Positions 20,519 through 31,736 are shown, counted from the first letter of the stretch. The stretch: DNA of 64,000 nucleotides from Coprinellus micaceus (GCA_951394405.1 OX596340.1:620001-684000); one strand, 5' to 3'. Notes: generated from the sequence alone by a model not told the origin. Translations and numbers: made by a program.

Positions 20519-23500
20519 CACTCCCTTGACTGAGACTCACTCCCTTCAGTCAACACACTCCCTTAATCTGCACGGAGTCCAAGTCGTTCTCGTGCAAGTC
20601 GGATGGCTGGAAGAGGAAGGGCCTTGGTGAGGCAGTCTGCAGGCTGCTCAGTGCCCTTGATGTGAACAGGGGCAATGGTACCAGCTTCCACAATGTCTCG
20701 CAACCAGAAGAACCGCAGATCCAGGTGCTTCATGCGTCCAAAGTGCTCGGGGTTCTTGCTGACACTGATAGCGGACTGGTTGTCAATGTGGAGGGTGGAT
20801 GGACCATGCTGGGGGAAGCCAAACTCGCCAAGGATGTTGCGCATCCATAGGATCTCCTTTCCAGCCTCAACTGCAATCATGTACTCAGCCTCTGTGCTAG
20901 AGAGAGCAACGATGGTCTGTAGCTTGCTGGACCAGCTCACAGCACCTCCAGCCACAGTGGTGACATAACCACCAGTAGAGCGTCCAGAATCAAGGCAGTC
21001 ACCATGGGAGGCGTCACAGTAGGTCTCAAATGTGACCGAGTTGACGCCTTTTCCACTGTAGGTGAGCTTGTAATCCATAGAGCCCTTGAGGTAGCGAAGG
21101 AGGTGCTTGAGAGCAGCCCAGTGACGAGGTCCTGGATTGGCGCTGAAGCGGCCAAGGAAGCCAACGGCGTAGGAGATGTCAGGACGAGTCATGGTGGCAA
21201 GGTAGAGGATGGCACCAAGGATGCTGAGGTAGGGGATGCTGCGCATGAACTCAATCTCTTCCTGGGTGATAGGACCCATGGACTTGGAGAGCTTGATCCC
21301 AGGAGGGAGAGGAGTGCCTACAGGGCTGCAGGACTCGAAACCGTAACGAGCAAGGATGTCGATGATGTACTGGCGCTGGGAGAGGGAGATGGACCGGTTG
21401 GGGCGATCCCTGATGACTTCAACACCAAGGATGAACTTGGTTTCACCCAAGTCACGCAGCTTGAACCGCTTGGAGAGCTCCTCCACAGTTCGATCCAGTG
21501 CCTCCTTGCTCTTGGAGGCCAGAGTCACGTCGTCAATGTAGACAGGGAGGATGATGTGGACATCTCCATGAGCGTAGATGTAGACAGACCAGTCAGACTG
21601 GAGTCGAGTGAATCCCATGTCCAGAAGTGTGGCATGCAGCTTCTTGTTCCACTGCCTAGCACCTTGCTTGAGGCCATACAGCGACTTCTTGAGCAGGCAG
21701 ACCATGTTGGGACCACCTTGGTGGAAGCCCTCAGGCTGGCGCATGTAGATGACTTCGTCCAAGTCGCCGTTGGTGAAGGCAGAGGAGAAGTCGCAGGAAC
21801 GAAGGTGCATGTCCTCAATCCCAGCAGCTGCAAGGGCGTTACGAAAGGCAGCAGGACGGAAGGTGGGGGCATAGGTCTCAGAGTAGTCGATCCCAGGACG
21901 TTGGCTGCAGCCCTTGGCCACAATACGACCCTTGAAGCGTTCGACTTTGCCGTCAGGAGTGCGTTTGGTCTTGAAGACCCAGCCAGAGGGGATGGCCTTG
22001 GCTCCAGGAGGCAGTTCGACCAGCTCCCAAGTCCCATTGCCTGTGAGGGTGAGGATCTCCTCGCATGCGGCAGCTTCCCAGTGCTGACTGTCAGGCCGAG
22101 CAAGGGCTTCCCTGTAGGTACGAGGGTCACCAGTGGCAGAGACACCTGCAAAGTCGTTGACTTCACCATATCCACCCATGTCGTCATCACTCTCATCCTC
22201 AACGGCAGGACTCGGTTCCCTGGCTTCCCAGAGAGCTGGGGGAGCAGGGACGAGTTGCGGTGCAAGGGCCCGGCCAAGGGCAGGGGCAGTGAGAGGACGA
22301 GGTGCGGGGGCAGCAAGAGGCGGTGCAGGTGCAGGTGCAGGAGCTGGGACAGGAAGTGCAGGCATGGGAAGGGCAGGTGCCGGAGGAGGAGAGGGCGAGC
22401 GTTCAGATTCAGAGTCAGAATCACTGAGGCTAGCACCACGTCGAACCGGTTTGGCCACCTTCCACCACTCCCCTGGCTGCTTTGATTGCCGTCCTGTGCG
22501 TCTGACAGGCTGAGGGGCAGGACTCGCACCACGAAGCTGGGCAGGAGCAGGGGCAGGCGGTTGAGGAGCAGGCAGATTCAGAAGGGGGACTGGAACCGGT
22601 GAAGCACCTCGAGGTGCTGGGGGTGGCTCAATGTGAGCAGGTAGATGCACAGGCATCTGGGGAAGCTCAACGTCGTCAGGAACCTCTGGGGACGCAGCAG
22701 GGGCGCCAGAGGGGATGGGAGCGGTGGGTGGTTGTCCAAGAAGATGGAGGAGGTTGTGGTCAATGGAGTTGTTCATCCTGAGACCAGGGAAGTAGCGTTC
22801 GTCGAACTCAGCACGTTCAGAGACAAAGAACTGCTTGGTGGTGGGATCGTAGAAGTTCCAGCCCTTGTAATCCGACGGATAGCCCACAAAGAGACACTTG
22901 CGCATGTGGGACTCCAGCTTCTTGCGCTTGTCCTTCTGCACAAAGACGTAGGCAGTGCATCCAAACACCCTGAAGCGGCTCAGATCTGGCTTCTTGCTGT
23001 ACCAGGCTTCGTAGGGTGTCTTACCCGGAAGCGCAGAGGTAGGCAGGCAGTTCCAGACCTTCACCTGGGTGGCAAGGCAGCGACCCCAGAAGCTAGGAGG
23101 CAGCTTGGCCTGGTGGAGCATTGCAGTCACATCCTCTAGCATGACCCGGTTGGCTCGTTCTGCATCACCGTTCTGTTGAGGACGATTTCGAGTTGTATGG
23201 AGTCTGAGAATGCCAGAGTTGTCACAGAATGTGTTGAACTCGGTGGACATGTACTCGCCACCCTTGTCGTCATGCAGAGCCTTGATCTTTCGACCCAGCT
23301 GCGTCTCAGCAAGAGCCCTGAACAGCTTGAAGGCGGCGAACGTGTCACTCTTCCGCTTGAGCATGACCGTGACCCGATAGCGTGTATGGTCGTCAATGAA
23401 GACACACCAGTAACGGAAGCCTTCTGGGGTCGAGACGGACATGGGACCGCACAGATCGGAGTGGACGAGGTCAAGGGGATGCGAGGCACGGTTCCCAGTC

Positions 23501-24176
23501 GAGGGAAACGACCCAGAGTGCATCTTGCCTGCCAGACAGGGCTCGCAGATGAGGTCTCGCTTCGCAGAAGAGGAGAGGGAGATGCCAGTAGCCAGACCGC
23601 CAGAGATGAGTTTCGAAATGTCGGCGGTGTTGTGGTGGCAGAGACGTTCATGCCAGAGCTGGAGGTCAAGGGGACGTGTCGTAAGGGCGTTCGCAGACTC
23701 TACAGCCGTTCGAGTGGCTCCATCGATGAAGGCAGCATTGTTGGACGTGATTCGAGCTCGAAACAGCGTCATACCGCTACGCATGAAGTGCATGAAGGCC
23801 GAGTCGATGAGGATGGAGAAACCGCAGCACCGAGTGAGGAACAAGCATGATAGGAGATTGGAACGAAGTTGGGGTACATGGAGAACACGTGTAAGCTCTA
23901 CGGATCGAATCCTCTTCCCGTCCACCACTGGGTCAATGACCACAGTCCCAACCCCAGCAGAGTAGATGATACTGCCATCTGCTAACTCGACACCAACACG
24001 GAGAGGACGATAATTTCGAATCCAGTGCCGGTGCGGCGTCATTGTTGAAGTGCAGCCTGAGTCTGCATTCCAACGAAAGTCAGCATGGGGTTGGATGGGG
24101 GAGGAAGGATCTGCGAGATCCGGAACAGCACTTGCATTTCCAGCAAACTCGGTCACACCAGATGTGGCGGCCGACT

Positions 24177-24190
24177 CCTGAGTCTTCTCC
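24177..24190. repeat. Target-site duplication of the LINE-A2 composite (left copy)
   Basis: CCTGAGTCTTCTCC is repeated at 31755-31768. The pair encloses everything from the LINE-A2 tail to the far end of the endonuclease fragment, which shows that this whole 7.56-kb block entered in one event. Confidence 0.92.
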
Positions 24191-24207
24191 TTTTTTTTTT
24201 TTTTTTT

Positions 24208-24640
24208 GAATTCAGCTTTTGTATTCCGGGGCACACAGGCAGTCCGGTCGCTAGCTACTACACAGAGTATTTCTACAATACATACAGCCAACATTTACAA
24301 ACAGACGCATAAACGCAGCGATAGGGCGAAAGATAGAACTCCCCCGAAGCGAAGTTCAAGACTCGTGTGCGAAGCCTTGGTAGGCGACGCCAGAAGGATA
24401 AGTTTTGTCGTGGTGCCCCTCCCCAGACTTAGCCGACCGGCTACTAAGTAAACACGTTTCGATCCAGGCTCCCGGCGGGTTCTCCACACCCTCCGGCAGG
24501 CACCTCCGTAGAAGCACCCAACTTAGTCCAGCTCTCATCCGCAATCAGTTGTGGAGACTGATACGTCGAGCCAGCTACCAAGTCCTACGCACGTAAACCG
24601 TTGGCCTTTACAGCCTGGTCCAGGAAAGGCCGCAAGCCAC
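24208..24640 (-). other. LINE-A2 3' UTR
   Basis: The 433 bp between the ORF2 stop and the poly(A) tail have no open frame of note. They are nearly identical to the LINE-A4 3' UTR (9073-9505), and the last bases (GCTGAATTCAAA) resemble the LINE-B 3' end (GCTGATTTCAAA). Confidence 0.8.
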
Positions 24641-27600
24641 TCATCCAATACCCACTGGCGGTGGGTGACGATATTGGAACCCGAATGAAAATGCGGGCGG
24701 GTTCTCCATCAAGAATCCGACAAACTCTCGCAAAAAGCGAGGAATCCGATCGAGAGTTTCAAGCACTCCGCAGTGCGTGAAGATATGACGCCGGGTCTGC
24801 GTCGGGTGACCGCACTCACATTCGTGAGTGTCATGGCCTGGAATATTAAACCGTCGATAGTACTCGCCTATCGGGGCATGATTGAGAACGGCTCTGGCAA
24901 AGCGAGCGCAGAGTATGTTGTCCTCGTTGACATTACGTAGCCACGTACCGCCATTGACGTACGTGGGACGAAGAGGCTTCCCCTTGGGGTCGCTGAACAC
25001 CAGGAATTGGTGTCCGAGATAGTCAGGGTCGCAGGCTAGAGTAGTCCACGCATCCAACGCTGAGTCGGCAACGTGCTTGCGCACGCCATCCAACGAAGTT
25101 TCCGGCCTTTCCCCTAAAACGATAGGAGGGAGGCTGCGGGCACGAAGATGTGCCTGATGTTGAATCCCCCATTCCAACTTGGAGGGGACCTCAACGAACA
25201 TAACCTTGCGGTCAGGGAACCCTGACAGCCAGGTGACTAGCTTCCGACAGACGGTAAGCGAATGTGCCTGTCCTGAGTGGACAGACGGATCTACCGCTCG
25301 TTTTGCCATGGCAATAGAGTCGGTGAAAATGACTATCCGGTCGCAGTCCTCGAGGGACGAACCCTTAAGAACTGCGTTCCGGATCGCAAAGAGCTCGGCG
25401 TCAGACGCCAGCACCTTGCCCGCTGCCCAAGCAGACGAGCCAGATAGGTCGACCGGGCCTTCGAACACGAAGGCCGCAGTCGCATGATGCCTGGTCGATG
25501 TCTTGGGAACAGACGCATCCGTCCCAAAACACACCGTGCGCGGTTGCCCACGCGCGACGTTGAACAGGGTGTTGAGTTCGGTACGCCTCCGGTTGAGGGG
25601 TTCCTCACCATAGGTATCGTACTCATTGAATTTGACCTGGGCCTCAAAGAGGTCCATGAGTCGAAGACCTGGCAAGGCCTCCTCCGCGACAGGGGAGAAG
25701 ACCTCCGTGAGCGAACCCAGATTCTTGGCCGTCTGAGTAATCGCGTCACGCACCTTGCCCTGCTTCTCAAGTGGAAGCCAGACAGATGAACCGTAATGTG
25801 GATCGGCCCCCTTCCGGAACTCCTCGGGCAAGAGGGAGCGGAGAGGGTGCGTTTCCGAGAGTGTCGCCGTCCTGAAGACCGCCCGTTGAGACAGCTTTCG
25901 GAGATGGAGACGAATGGGAGGGAGGCCTGCAAGGCACTCGACTCCTCCAGTAGGGGACGTGCGGAACGCCCCCACAATCCAGCACGCGGCTTTACGCTGC
26001 ATGGTGGTCAGAGCTTTGAGGGCGCCAACGTTCTTGGCTCCTTCATAATACCAGAGTCTATGTCCGTACGTTGCGACCGGAAGGACGCAAGCACGGAATA
26101 AGATCCGTTTGTTCTTGGGAGTTAACCCTCGAGTAGAATTGCCCAGCATTCTCATCGCCATGACGGTGGTGAGTGCTTTGCAGGTGTAGTATCGTACGTG
26201 CTCCTGGAAAGTGAGCTTCCGATCAAAGTAAAAGCCCAAGTATCTCCAAAACTTCTTGGGCTTGAGAGGGGTGTCCCCTGTGAAGGGGGCGAACCCGAGG
26301 TCGATAGGGCGATCCCAGCCGGAGTGCGCTCTACTGAAGTGGAACAGCTCGTTCTTGGTGTGTTCCATCACCAAGCCCGCTGCTGTAAATAAGTCGAACA
26401 TAACCGCGTATGCATGGCGAAGCATCACGCAGTTCGTTGCGATGTCTGGAGACTGAGCCGCGAAGGATCCGTCATCCACATAAAATATGAGAGTGGTGCC
26501 GAGGCCCCGCTCCCGTATGCGATATAGCTTCATGATAGGAGCTACGATGAGTGCAGACAGGACTGGGGACAGGGCAGAGCCCTGGCCCACTCCAACATCT
26601 GCACGGAATGGTTCCGAGGTGTAGTTGTTCCACACGTAAGACGTGTGTCTCTCCACCAAGTATGATTTAAAGAAAGCCACCACCCGAGGGTGGAAGCCCA
26701 TCTTGCGAAGTACCTCAAGTAAAAACTCGTGGTTGATCGAGGGGAAGAACTGAGCAATGTCGAAAGCCAACACGCTCGTATGATACCCCTTGGCCCAACC
26801 TGTCCGCACCAAGTGTGTCAGGTATAAGCCGGCGTCTTCGGTGGAGCGCTGACGCACCCCTCCCATTTGATTAGGATCAACAAGATCGTACTTGATCATG
26901 TCGAACTGGAAACGGTTGGAAATCATCTTTTCAACCAATTTACCAAGGGTGTTCAGGAGCACGATGGGCCTGAACGCCTTCGGCGTGTCATAGGACGGTT
27001 TATTCGGTTTGGGGATAATAACCGATACCGAATCCTTAAAGTGTTTCGGCCAATGCCCCGCCTCCATGCATGCATTAGCCAAATCGAGAATGAGACGCTC
27101 GCTCTCGGGTGCGGCGAGGATGTACTTCAGGTGAGCCCACGTTACATGGTCAGGGCCTGGAGCGGAGCGTGACGAGCACGCCTGGAGTGCCTCTCGCAGC
27201 TCCAAGGATGAGAATACGGGCCACTCTCGGACATCGAGGTCCTCCAGCGGTTCCAGTACGCTCGTATCGATCGGACGATCGTTGGCTGCGTTGTAGGTGC
27301 CGTGTAAGGCACCCCAAAGCTGACCGAGTTCGTGACAAGGCTCTCCATTGAATTGGATAGCCTCGCTCGGAGGGTTTCTGCGCTCCTTGATCCAGGACAT
27401 AAGATCCCAAGGACGGGCATGAGTTTCTGAGATATCTTTGATGCGTTCATCAAAGAACTCGCGTTTGGTCTTTCTTACAACAGACCGGAATGCACGACGG
27501 GTCTCGGGGGAGTTATCCCCTTGATACTCGTCGTACGCCTTTTGACACTCTTCATCCCACCACTTCTTGGAATGAGGAGTGACGATGTATTCTTCAGAGT

Positions 27601-28525
27601 GGGCGAGCCACGCTCCGTTGAATACGTCCACGATAGCAGAGGAGAGGGAGTCAATCCCCTCTTTGGTACCGAGGTCGTGTACGCCGTTAAGCGCTGGCAA
27701 ATCTTGCATGACTTGCACTAAGAATTCCGTCTCTGAATCCGACTTGGGTTTCAGGGTGCGGCCTTGGATCCTCTTGACCGCATGGTCAAGGTGGATGACA
27801 GAGGTGAGCGGAACATGGTCCGACTCTCCTTGAAGGGGGAGGTTTCGGAGTGGAGCGCTCGCGATAACCTCCGGAGGGGGAAGGAACACCAGATCTATGA
27901 CGGACCTGATGTTCTCATCAGCTCGGGACACAAAGGTAGGCCCGATGTTCTGGGGTGGAGCGTACTCCAAGCCCAGAGTAGCAGCAGTGTCCAGAAGGAG
28001 CACTGCCTTCGCCCGGTGGTGAGCGACTTCGTCGTCCCACTGGCTCGAGTGACAATTGAAATCCCCTGACATATGATGTAGCTGGGGAAGTCGATGCGCA
28101 CGCTCAGCAATGAGGTCGATTCCTCTGTGCTGATCGTCGGAATAAACATTCATGAGATGGATAGGTTCATTCCCCACGAAGAGGGAGATGATCATAACAT
28201 CCCGATCGTCGATAAGGTCTCGACGGTACGTCGGACGCATAGTGTCCAGACGTCTAGAAATGTAGGTCAAAACGCGAGGCTTTGTCCCAGGAGCCACGGC
28301 CGGCGCTAGGCACGACCATTGTGGATGACGAGGTGAACCAATCACCTCGGAGCCCTCCTTATCCGTAGCTGAGGGGGCATGTCTTATTAAGCGCCATGGC
28401 GGCTCTTGGAGAAACAGAACATCGAATTTATTACATTCGCGTTCGAGAAATACATTGACAGACTCGTAAGACTTAGCAACGTTAAAAGTACACACACGCA
28501 GTTTACTGATTACCGATCTAACCAT
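24641..28525 (-). CDS. LINE-A2 ORF2: AP-endonuclease, reverse transcriptase, RNase H (intact)
   Basis: A 1294-residue ORF2 of a Tad1-like LINE, which nicks chromosomal DNA and copies the element RNA at the nick. The order is: AP-endonuclease (residues about 8-240) with E41, D155/N157 and S235-D236-H237; RT (about 500-780) with D589, GVGQGSALSP at 645-654 and YVDD at 682-685; RNase H (about 998-1135) with D1003, E1044 and D1069; and a C-terminal Cys/His motif HECECGHPTQTRRHIFTHC (1234-1252). The start ATG shares its A with the ORF1 stop (TAATG at 28527-28523), which favours translation by termination and re-initiation. The residue before YVDD is Phe here and Ser in the other copies. The clade assignment is by domain order only. 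Confidence 0.93.
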   Translation of the reverse strand: MVRSVISKLRVCTFNVAKSYESVNVFLERECNKFDVLFLQEPPWRLIRHAPSATDKEGSEVIGSPRHPQWSCLAPAVAPGTKPRVLTYISRRLDTMRPTYRRDLIDDRDVMIISLFVGNEPIHLMNVYSDDQHRGIDLIAERAHRLPQLHHMSGDFNCHSSQWDDEVAHHRAKAVLLLDTAATLGLEYAPPQNIGPTFVSRADENIRSVIDLVFLPPPEVIASAPLRNLPLQGESDHVPLTSVIHLDHAVKRIQGRTLKPKSDSETEFLVQVMQDLPALNGVHDLGTKEGIDSLSSAIVDVFNGAWLAHSEEYIVTPHSKKWWDEECQKAYDEYQGDNSPETRRAFRSVVRKTKREFFDERIKDISETHARPWDLMSWIKERRNPPSEAIQFNGEPCHELGQLWGALHGTYNAANDRPIDTSVLEPLEDLDVREWPVFSSLELREALQACSSRSAPGPDHVTWAHLKYILAAPESERLILDLANACMEAGHWPKHFKDSVSVIIPKPNKPSYDTPKAFRPIVLLNTLGKLVEKMISNRFQFDMIKYDLVDPNQMGGVRQRSTEDAGLYLTHLVRTGWAKGYHTSVLAFDIAQFFPSINHEFLLEVLRKMGFHPRVVAFFKSYLVERHTSYVWNNYTSEPFRADVGVGQGSALSPVLSALIVAPIMKLYRIRERGLGTTLIFYVDDGSFAAQSPDIATNCVMLRHAYAVMFDLFTAAGLVMEHTKNELFHFSRAHSGWDRPIDLGFAPFTGDTPLKPKKFWRYLGFYFDRKLTFQEHVRYYTCKALTTVMAMRMLGNSTRGLTPKNKRILFRACVLPVATYGHRLWYYEGAKNVGALKALTTMQRKAACWIVGAFRTSPTGGVECLAGLPPIRLHLRKLSQRAVFRTATLSETHPLRSLLPEEFRKGADPHYGSSVWLPLEKQGKVRDAITQTAKNLGSLTEVFSPVAEEALPGLRLMDLFEAQVKFNEYDTYGEEPLNRRRTELNTLFNVARGQPRTVCFGTDASVPKTSTRHHATAAFVFEGPVDLSGSSAWAAGKVLASDAELFAIRNAVLKGSSLEDCDRIVIFTDSIAMAKRAVDPSVHSGQAHSLTVCRKLVTWLSGFPDRKVMFVEVPSKLEWGIQHQAHLRARSLPPIVLGERPETSLDGVRKHVADSALDAWTTLACDPDYLGHQFLVFSDPKGKPLRPTYVNGGTWLRNVNEDNILCARFARAVLNHAPIGEYYRRFNIPGHDTHECECGHPTQTRRHIFTHCGVLETLDRIPRFLREFVGFLMENPPAFSFGFQYRHPPPVGIG

Positions 28526-30834
28526 TAAACAGGGTGTGGGTGAGCGATTTGCCTGCCGTGTTGTTGGATGACACGTACCTTGGCATAGAGAGAATCGATC
28601 TTGGGACGATCGAAACGAGCAGTCCAGAACTCACACCGCCGATCCGTGGCGATGTGACCTTCCTTGCGACAATTGATGCACCTCCGAGTGTGAGGGCAGG
28701 CGGTGACCTCCGGGGGAGTGGGGTCGATAGGAGGGTTAGCCTTGGGCTGACCCTTGCAGCACGTCGCGTGCGAGCGATGCTCGTGTTCGCGATGAGGCTG
28801 GCCGCAGATTGGGCACCTAGCATGAGCTCGGCACCCGACAGTAGGGTGACCCCAACGCCAGCAGTTCTGGCAGAGAGGGACACCGGGCTGGGGGGTTGCT
28901 CCACGAATGAAGCACTCCCTCCCGAGGACGATGATGCGCTTGTCGATCAAGCACTTCGCGCGGGATCCGTGTTGGGAATCCCAGATGTTGAAGTAGGCCG
29001 TGGCAGAGGTGCTGCGGTCTGACTCCTTAATAACCCAAGGCATGGCCGTCAGGTGGATGTAGACAGAGAGAGGGGAGGCCTCGAGGGCGGTCCTGATATC
29101 TCCGGCAGTGGTGGCGTCGCCGCTCGCGTTGCGGTAACGAGGACAGCCGACAATCTTGAGGTAAGACGTCGACGAAGGGAGACCCGCCCAGATCTTCTTG
29201 GCGAGGTCGGGATAGGCGGCATGCAGCCATCCGCGAATGACATCGAGGTCGTTCTCGGACGGTACTTCCGTCGTGGTGAGGGCCCAGCCCCCAGTAGTGT
29301 TGCTCCCGGAGAGGATACGAATCCTCGATTGTCGGACTTCGAGAGCAGTGTTGAGACCGCCTTGCACGGTTTCCCAAGGAGGGGCAGGGGCCTTGACGCC
29401 CTCGCCGAAGATGACGATGACTTGCCTTCGGGAAGGCCCGTCAATCGTAAAGGGAGCCTTCGCGGGCTTCTTCTTCTTCGACTTCGAAGAACCAGAAGCG
29501 CCGGAAGGCGAGGGGTTCGCGTCCACCATCTTCGCGATGGAAGCCGCAGGGAGATCGGGGCGAGCTTTTGCCAAGATAGCAGCAGACTCGGCCTTGGAAA
29601 GGTTGGCAGCCTTGCGTGCAACGACGACGAAGGTTTGCCGAGCCTTGGGTTTTGTCGCCCCGGCCCGAGGGCCAGCAGGGAGACCTCCACCCGAGGGAGG
29701 ACGCTGGAACGGGACCGTCGGTCTAGCCGGTTGGGCGTGGACAGGGGTCGCTCCAGCGATCGGAAGGGTGGGCCGGTCCTCCGGGCCTTTTGCGGGCTTG
29801 GGGGGAGCGGCCGGAACTTTGGCCTTGCCCTTCTTCCGGGACGCCGCTGGGAACGGACGACTCGGATCGGGGGCCGGGGCCGGAGGTGGGGCCTGGGCCG
29901 GAGCCTGGGCCGGAGTGACGTCCAGATCCATCGCCGACGCCGCCGGAGCGGGCCGGGTCTGGTCTGTGCGCTGGGTGGGAGTTGGGGGTCTAAACACCCT
30001 ACGCCGCACCGTGGGATTTTCCCCCTGATCGTCCCAGTCAGAGTGCTGGGGATCGGAGAGGAGAGAGAAATCGTCGGCGTTGGACAGTTGTCCGCCCGCC
30101 GGGAAGAGCTGCTCATGCGCCAGAGGCGCGTAGACCGTAGGAGGGTCGAGAGCGATAGAATCAGCCCAGGTGGAGCCCCGGACTGCAGCAGTCATCCTGT
30201 CGAAGGCCGACGAGATGAGGTCGACTTCTTCCACGGCCATGTCTTCCGTTTCCGCGTCCTGGGACGGCGGGGGAACGTCATGGTCGAGGAAGTAGGCGGC
30301 GAGAAGGTGGAGGGCGTCAGAGGCCTCTCGCAGGGATGTGATGGACCTCGTAGGGACCACAGTTGATGCCCGACTGAAGGTGTCCTCCGTGGTCGGAGCT
30401 CCCGGCTCTTGACGCATCATCTCCGAACTCGCAGAGCCCCTAGGGGTCTGCGACGCCTCTGCTCGGGCGGCTTCCAGGCGAGCCTGGAGGACCTGAGCAG
30501 AGAGCGGAAGTGTGTTCAACGGATCTTCCTCATCTCCATCCGTTGAAGCACGAGAGGGGGGCCTGACCGTTCCTCGCTGGGAGGGAACGTCCGGGCGATA
30601 GCGGTCCCTGGTGGAGGACGCGCGAGGTTGAGACGACCCAAAAGACACCCCCGACTCCGTAGAGACGGTAGATGCCACACGGGCGGTCGGATTGCGCTGG
30701 TGTCTACCCCCAGGGGAGGTAGCACGCGAGTGAGGAGGAGGGAGAGTCTCGGGGGGCTGAGCCCGCGATCGCGATCGAGCCCCCGGGGGGGACGACGACG
30801 ACCGGGGCGGGTCGCGGCGGTGCGGTGTTGACAT
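28525..30834 (-). CDS. LINE-A2 ORF1: Gag-like RNA-binding protein (intact)
   Basis: A 769-residue ORF1. The N-terminal half is low-complexity and rich in Ser, Pro and Arg, with a Pro/Ala run near residues 290-340. A basic KSKKKKPAK stretch precedes a conserved central domain (RRQVIVIFGEGVKAP onward). The C-terminus, from about residue 655, has knuckle-like motifs: CQNCWRWGHPTVGC, a CPICGQPH cluster, and CINCRKEGHIATDRRC. Such proteins package LINE RNA. The start ATG (30834-30832) overlaps the TGA of an upstream chimeric frame as TGATG. The 5' UTR (30835 to about 30970) begins with CGACGCTTCTTGATCTC, shared with family B. A 437-codon frame on the opposite strand (29053-30366) is an antisense artefact of high GC. 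Confidence 0.9.
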   Translation of the reverse strand: MSTPHRRDPPRSSSSPPGARSRSRAQPPETLPPPHSRATSPGGRHQRNPTARVASTVSTESGVSFGSSQPRASSTRDRYRPDVPSQRGTVRPPSRASTDGDEEDPLNTLPLSAQVLQARLEAARAEASQTPRGSASSEMMRQEPGAPTTEDTFSRASTVVPTRSITSLREASDALHLLAAYFLDHDVPPPSQDAETEDMAVEEVDLISSAFDRMTAAVRGSTWADSIALDPPTVYAPLAHEQLFPAGGQLSNADDFSLLSDPQHSDWDDQGENPTVRRRVFRPPTPTQRTDQTRPAPAASAMDLDVTPAQAPAQAPPPAPAPDPSRPFPAASRKKGKAKVPAAPPKPAKGPEDRPTLPIAGATPVHAQPARPTVPFQRPPSGGGLPAGPRAGATKPKARQTFVVVARKAANLSKAESAAILAKARPDLPAASIAKMVDANPSPSGASGSSKSKKKKPAKAPFTIDGPSRRQVIVIFGEGVKAPAPPWETVQGGLNTALEVRQSRIRILSGSNTTGGWALTTTEVPSENDLDVIRGWLHAAYPDLAKKIWAGLPSSTSYLKIVGCPRYRNASGDATTAGDIRTALEASPLSVYIHLTAMPWVIKESDRSTSATAYFNIWDSQHGSRAKCLIDKRIIVLGRECFIRGATPQPGVPLCQNCWRWGHPTVGCRAHARCPICGQPHREHEHRSHATCCKGQPKANPPIDPTPPEVTACPHTRRCINCRKEGHIATDRRCEFWTARFDRPKIDSLYAKVRVIQQHGRQIAHPHPV

Positions 30835-31736
30835 CAGCGATGTCGAATGCGAGTCGTTGTACCGATAACGCTAAGCGTCGTCTTCCTATATGTCGAGTGG
30901 CGAGATGTGCGAGGTGGAGAGTGTGCGGCCCAAAGAGGAAGGTGGTGGTACGAGATCAAGAAGCGTCGACGACCTTGGATCCTCTCGACAGCATGGTCGA
31001 GGTGGATGACGGAGGTGAGCGGAATGTGGTCCGACTCTCCTTGAAGGGGGAGGTTCCGGAGCGGAGCGCTCGCGATAACCTCCGGAGGTGGAAGGAACAC
31101 CAGATCTATGACGGACCTGATGTTCTCATCAGCTCGGGACACAAAGGTAGGCCCGATGTTCTGGGGTGGAGCATACTCCAATCCCAGAGTAGCAGCAGTG
31201 TCCAAGAGGAGCACCGCCTTCGCCCGGTGGTGAGCGACTTCGTCGTCCCACTGGCTCGAGTGACAGTTGAAATCCCCTGACATATGATGTAGTTGGGGAA
31301 GACGATGTGCACGATCCGCAATGAGGTCGATTCCTCTGTGCTGATCGTCGGAGTAGACATTCATGAGATGGATAGGTTCATTCCCCACAAAGAGGGAGAT
31401 GATCATAACATCCCGATCGTCGATAAGGTCTCGACGGTACGTCGGACGCATAGTGTCCAGACGTCTAGAAATGTAGGTTAAAACGCGAGGCTTTAACCCA
31501 GGGGCCACGGCCGGCGCGAGGCACGACCATTGTGGGTGACGAGGTGAGCCAATCACCTCGGAGCCCTCCTTATCCGTAGCTGAGGGGGCATGTCTTATTA
31601 AGCGCCAGGGCGGCTCTTGGAGAAATAGAACATCGAATTTATTACATTCGCGCTCGAGAAATACATTGACAGACTCGTAAGACTTAGCAACGTTAAAAGT
31701 ACACACACGCAATTTACTGATTACCAATCTAACCAT
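30834..31736 (-). pseudogene. Endonuclease-only chimeric ORF upstream of LINE-A2
   Basis: The ATG at 31736 starts a normal LINE-A ORF2 (MVRLVISKLRVCTFN). It reads about 254 codons of AP-endonuclease with LQEPPW, GDFNCHSSQWD and SDH all present, then passes at about 30973 into the 5' UTR of LINE-A2. It stays open for about 46 more codons and stops at TGA 30836-30834, overlapping the ORF1 start. This gives a 300-residue frame. The RT and everything downstream are absent. It belongs to the same inserted block as LINE-A2. Expression is unknown; it is called a pseudogene because it is a truncated ORF2. Confidence 0.75.

Noticed and set aside
21004..22485. 493-codon plus-strand frame
   Set aside because: It is antisense to Copia-2 pol, and the identical antisense frame recurs opposite Copia-1 at 11811-12830.
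29053..30366. 437-codon plus-strand frame
   Set aside because: It is antisense to LINE-A2 ORF1, which has a conserved protein and a second copy; the frame is a by-product of GC-rich codons.
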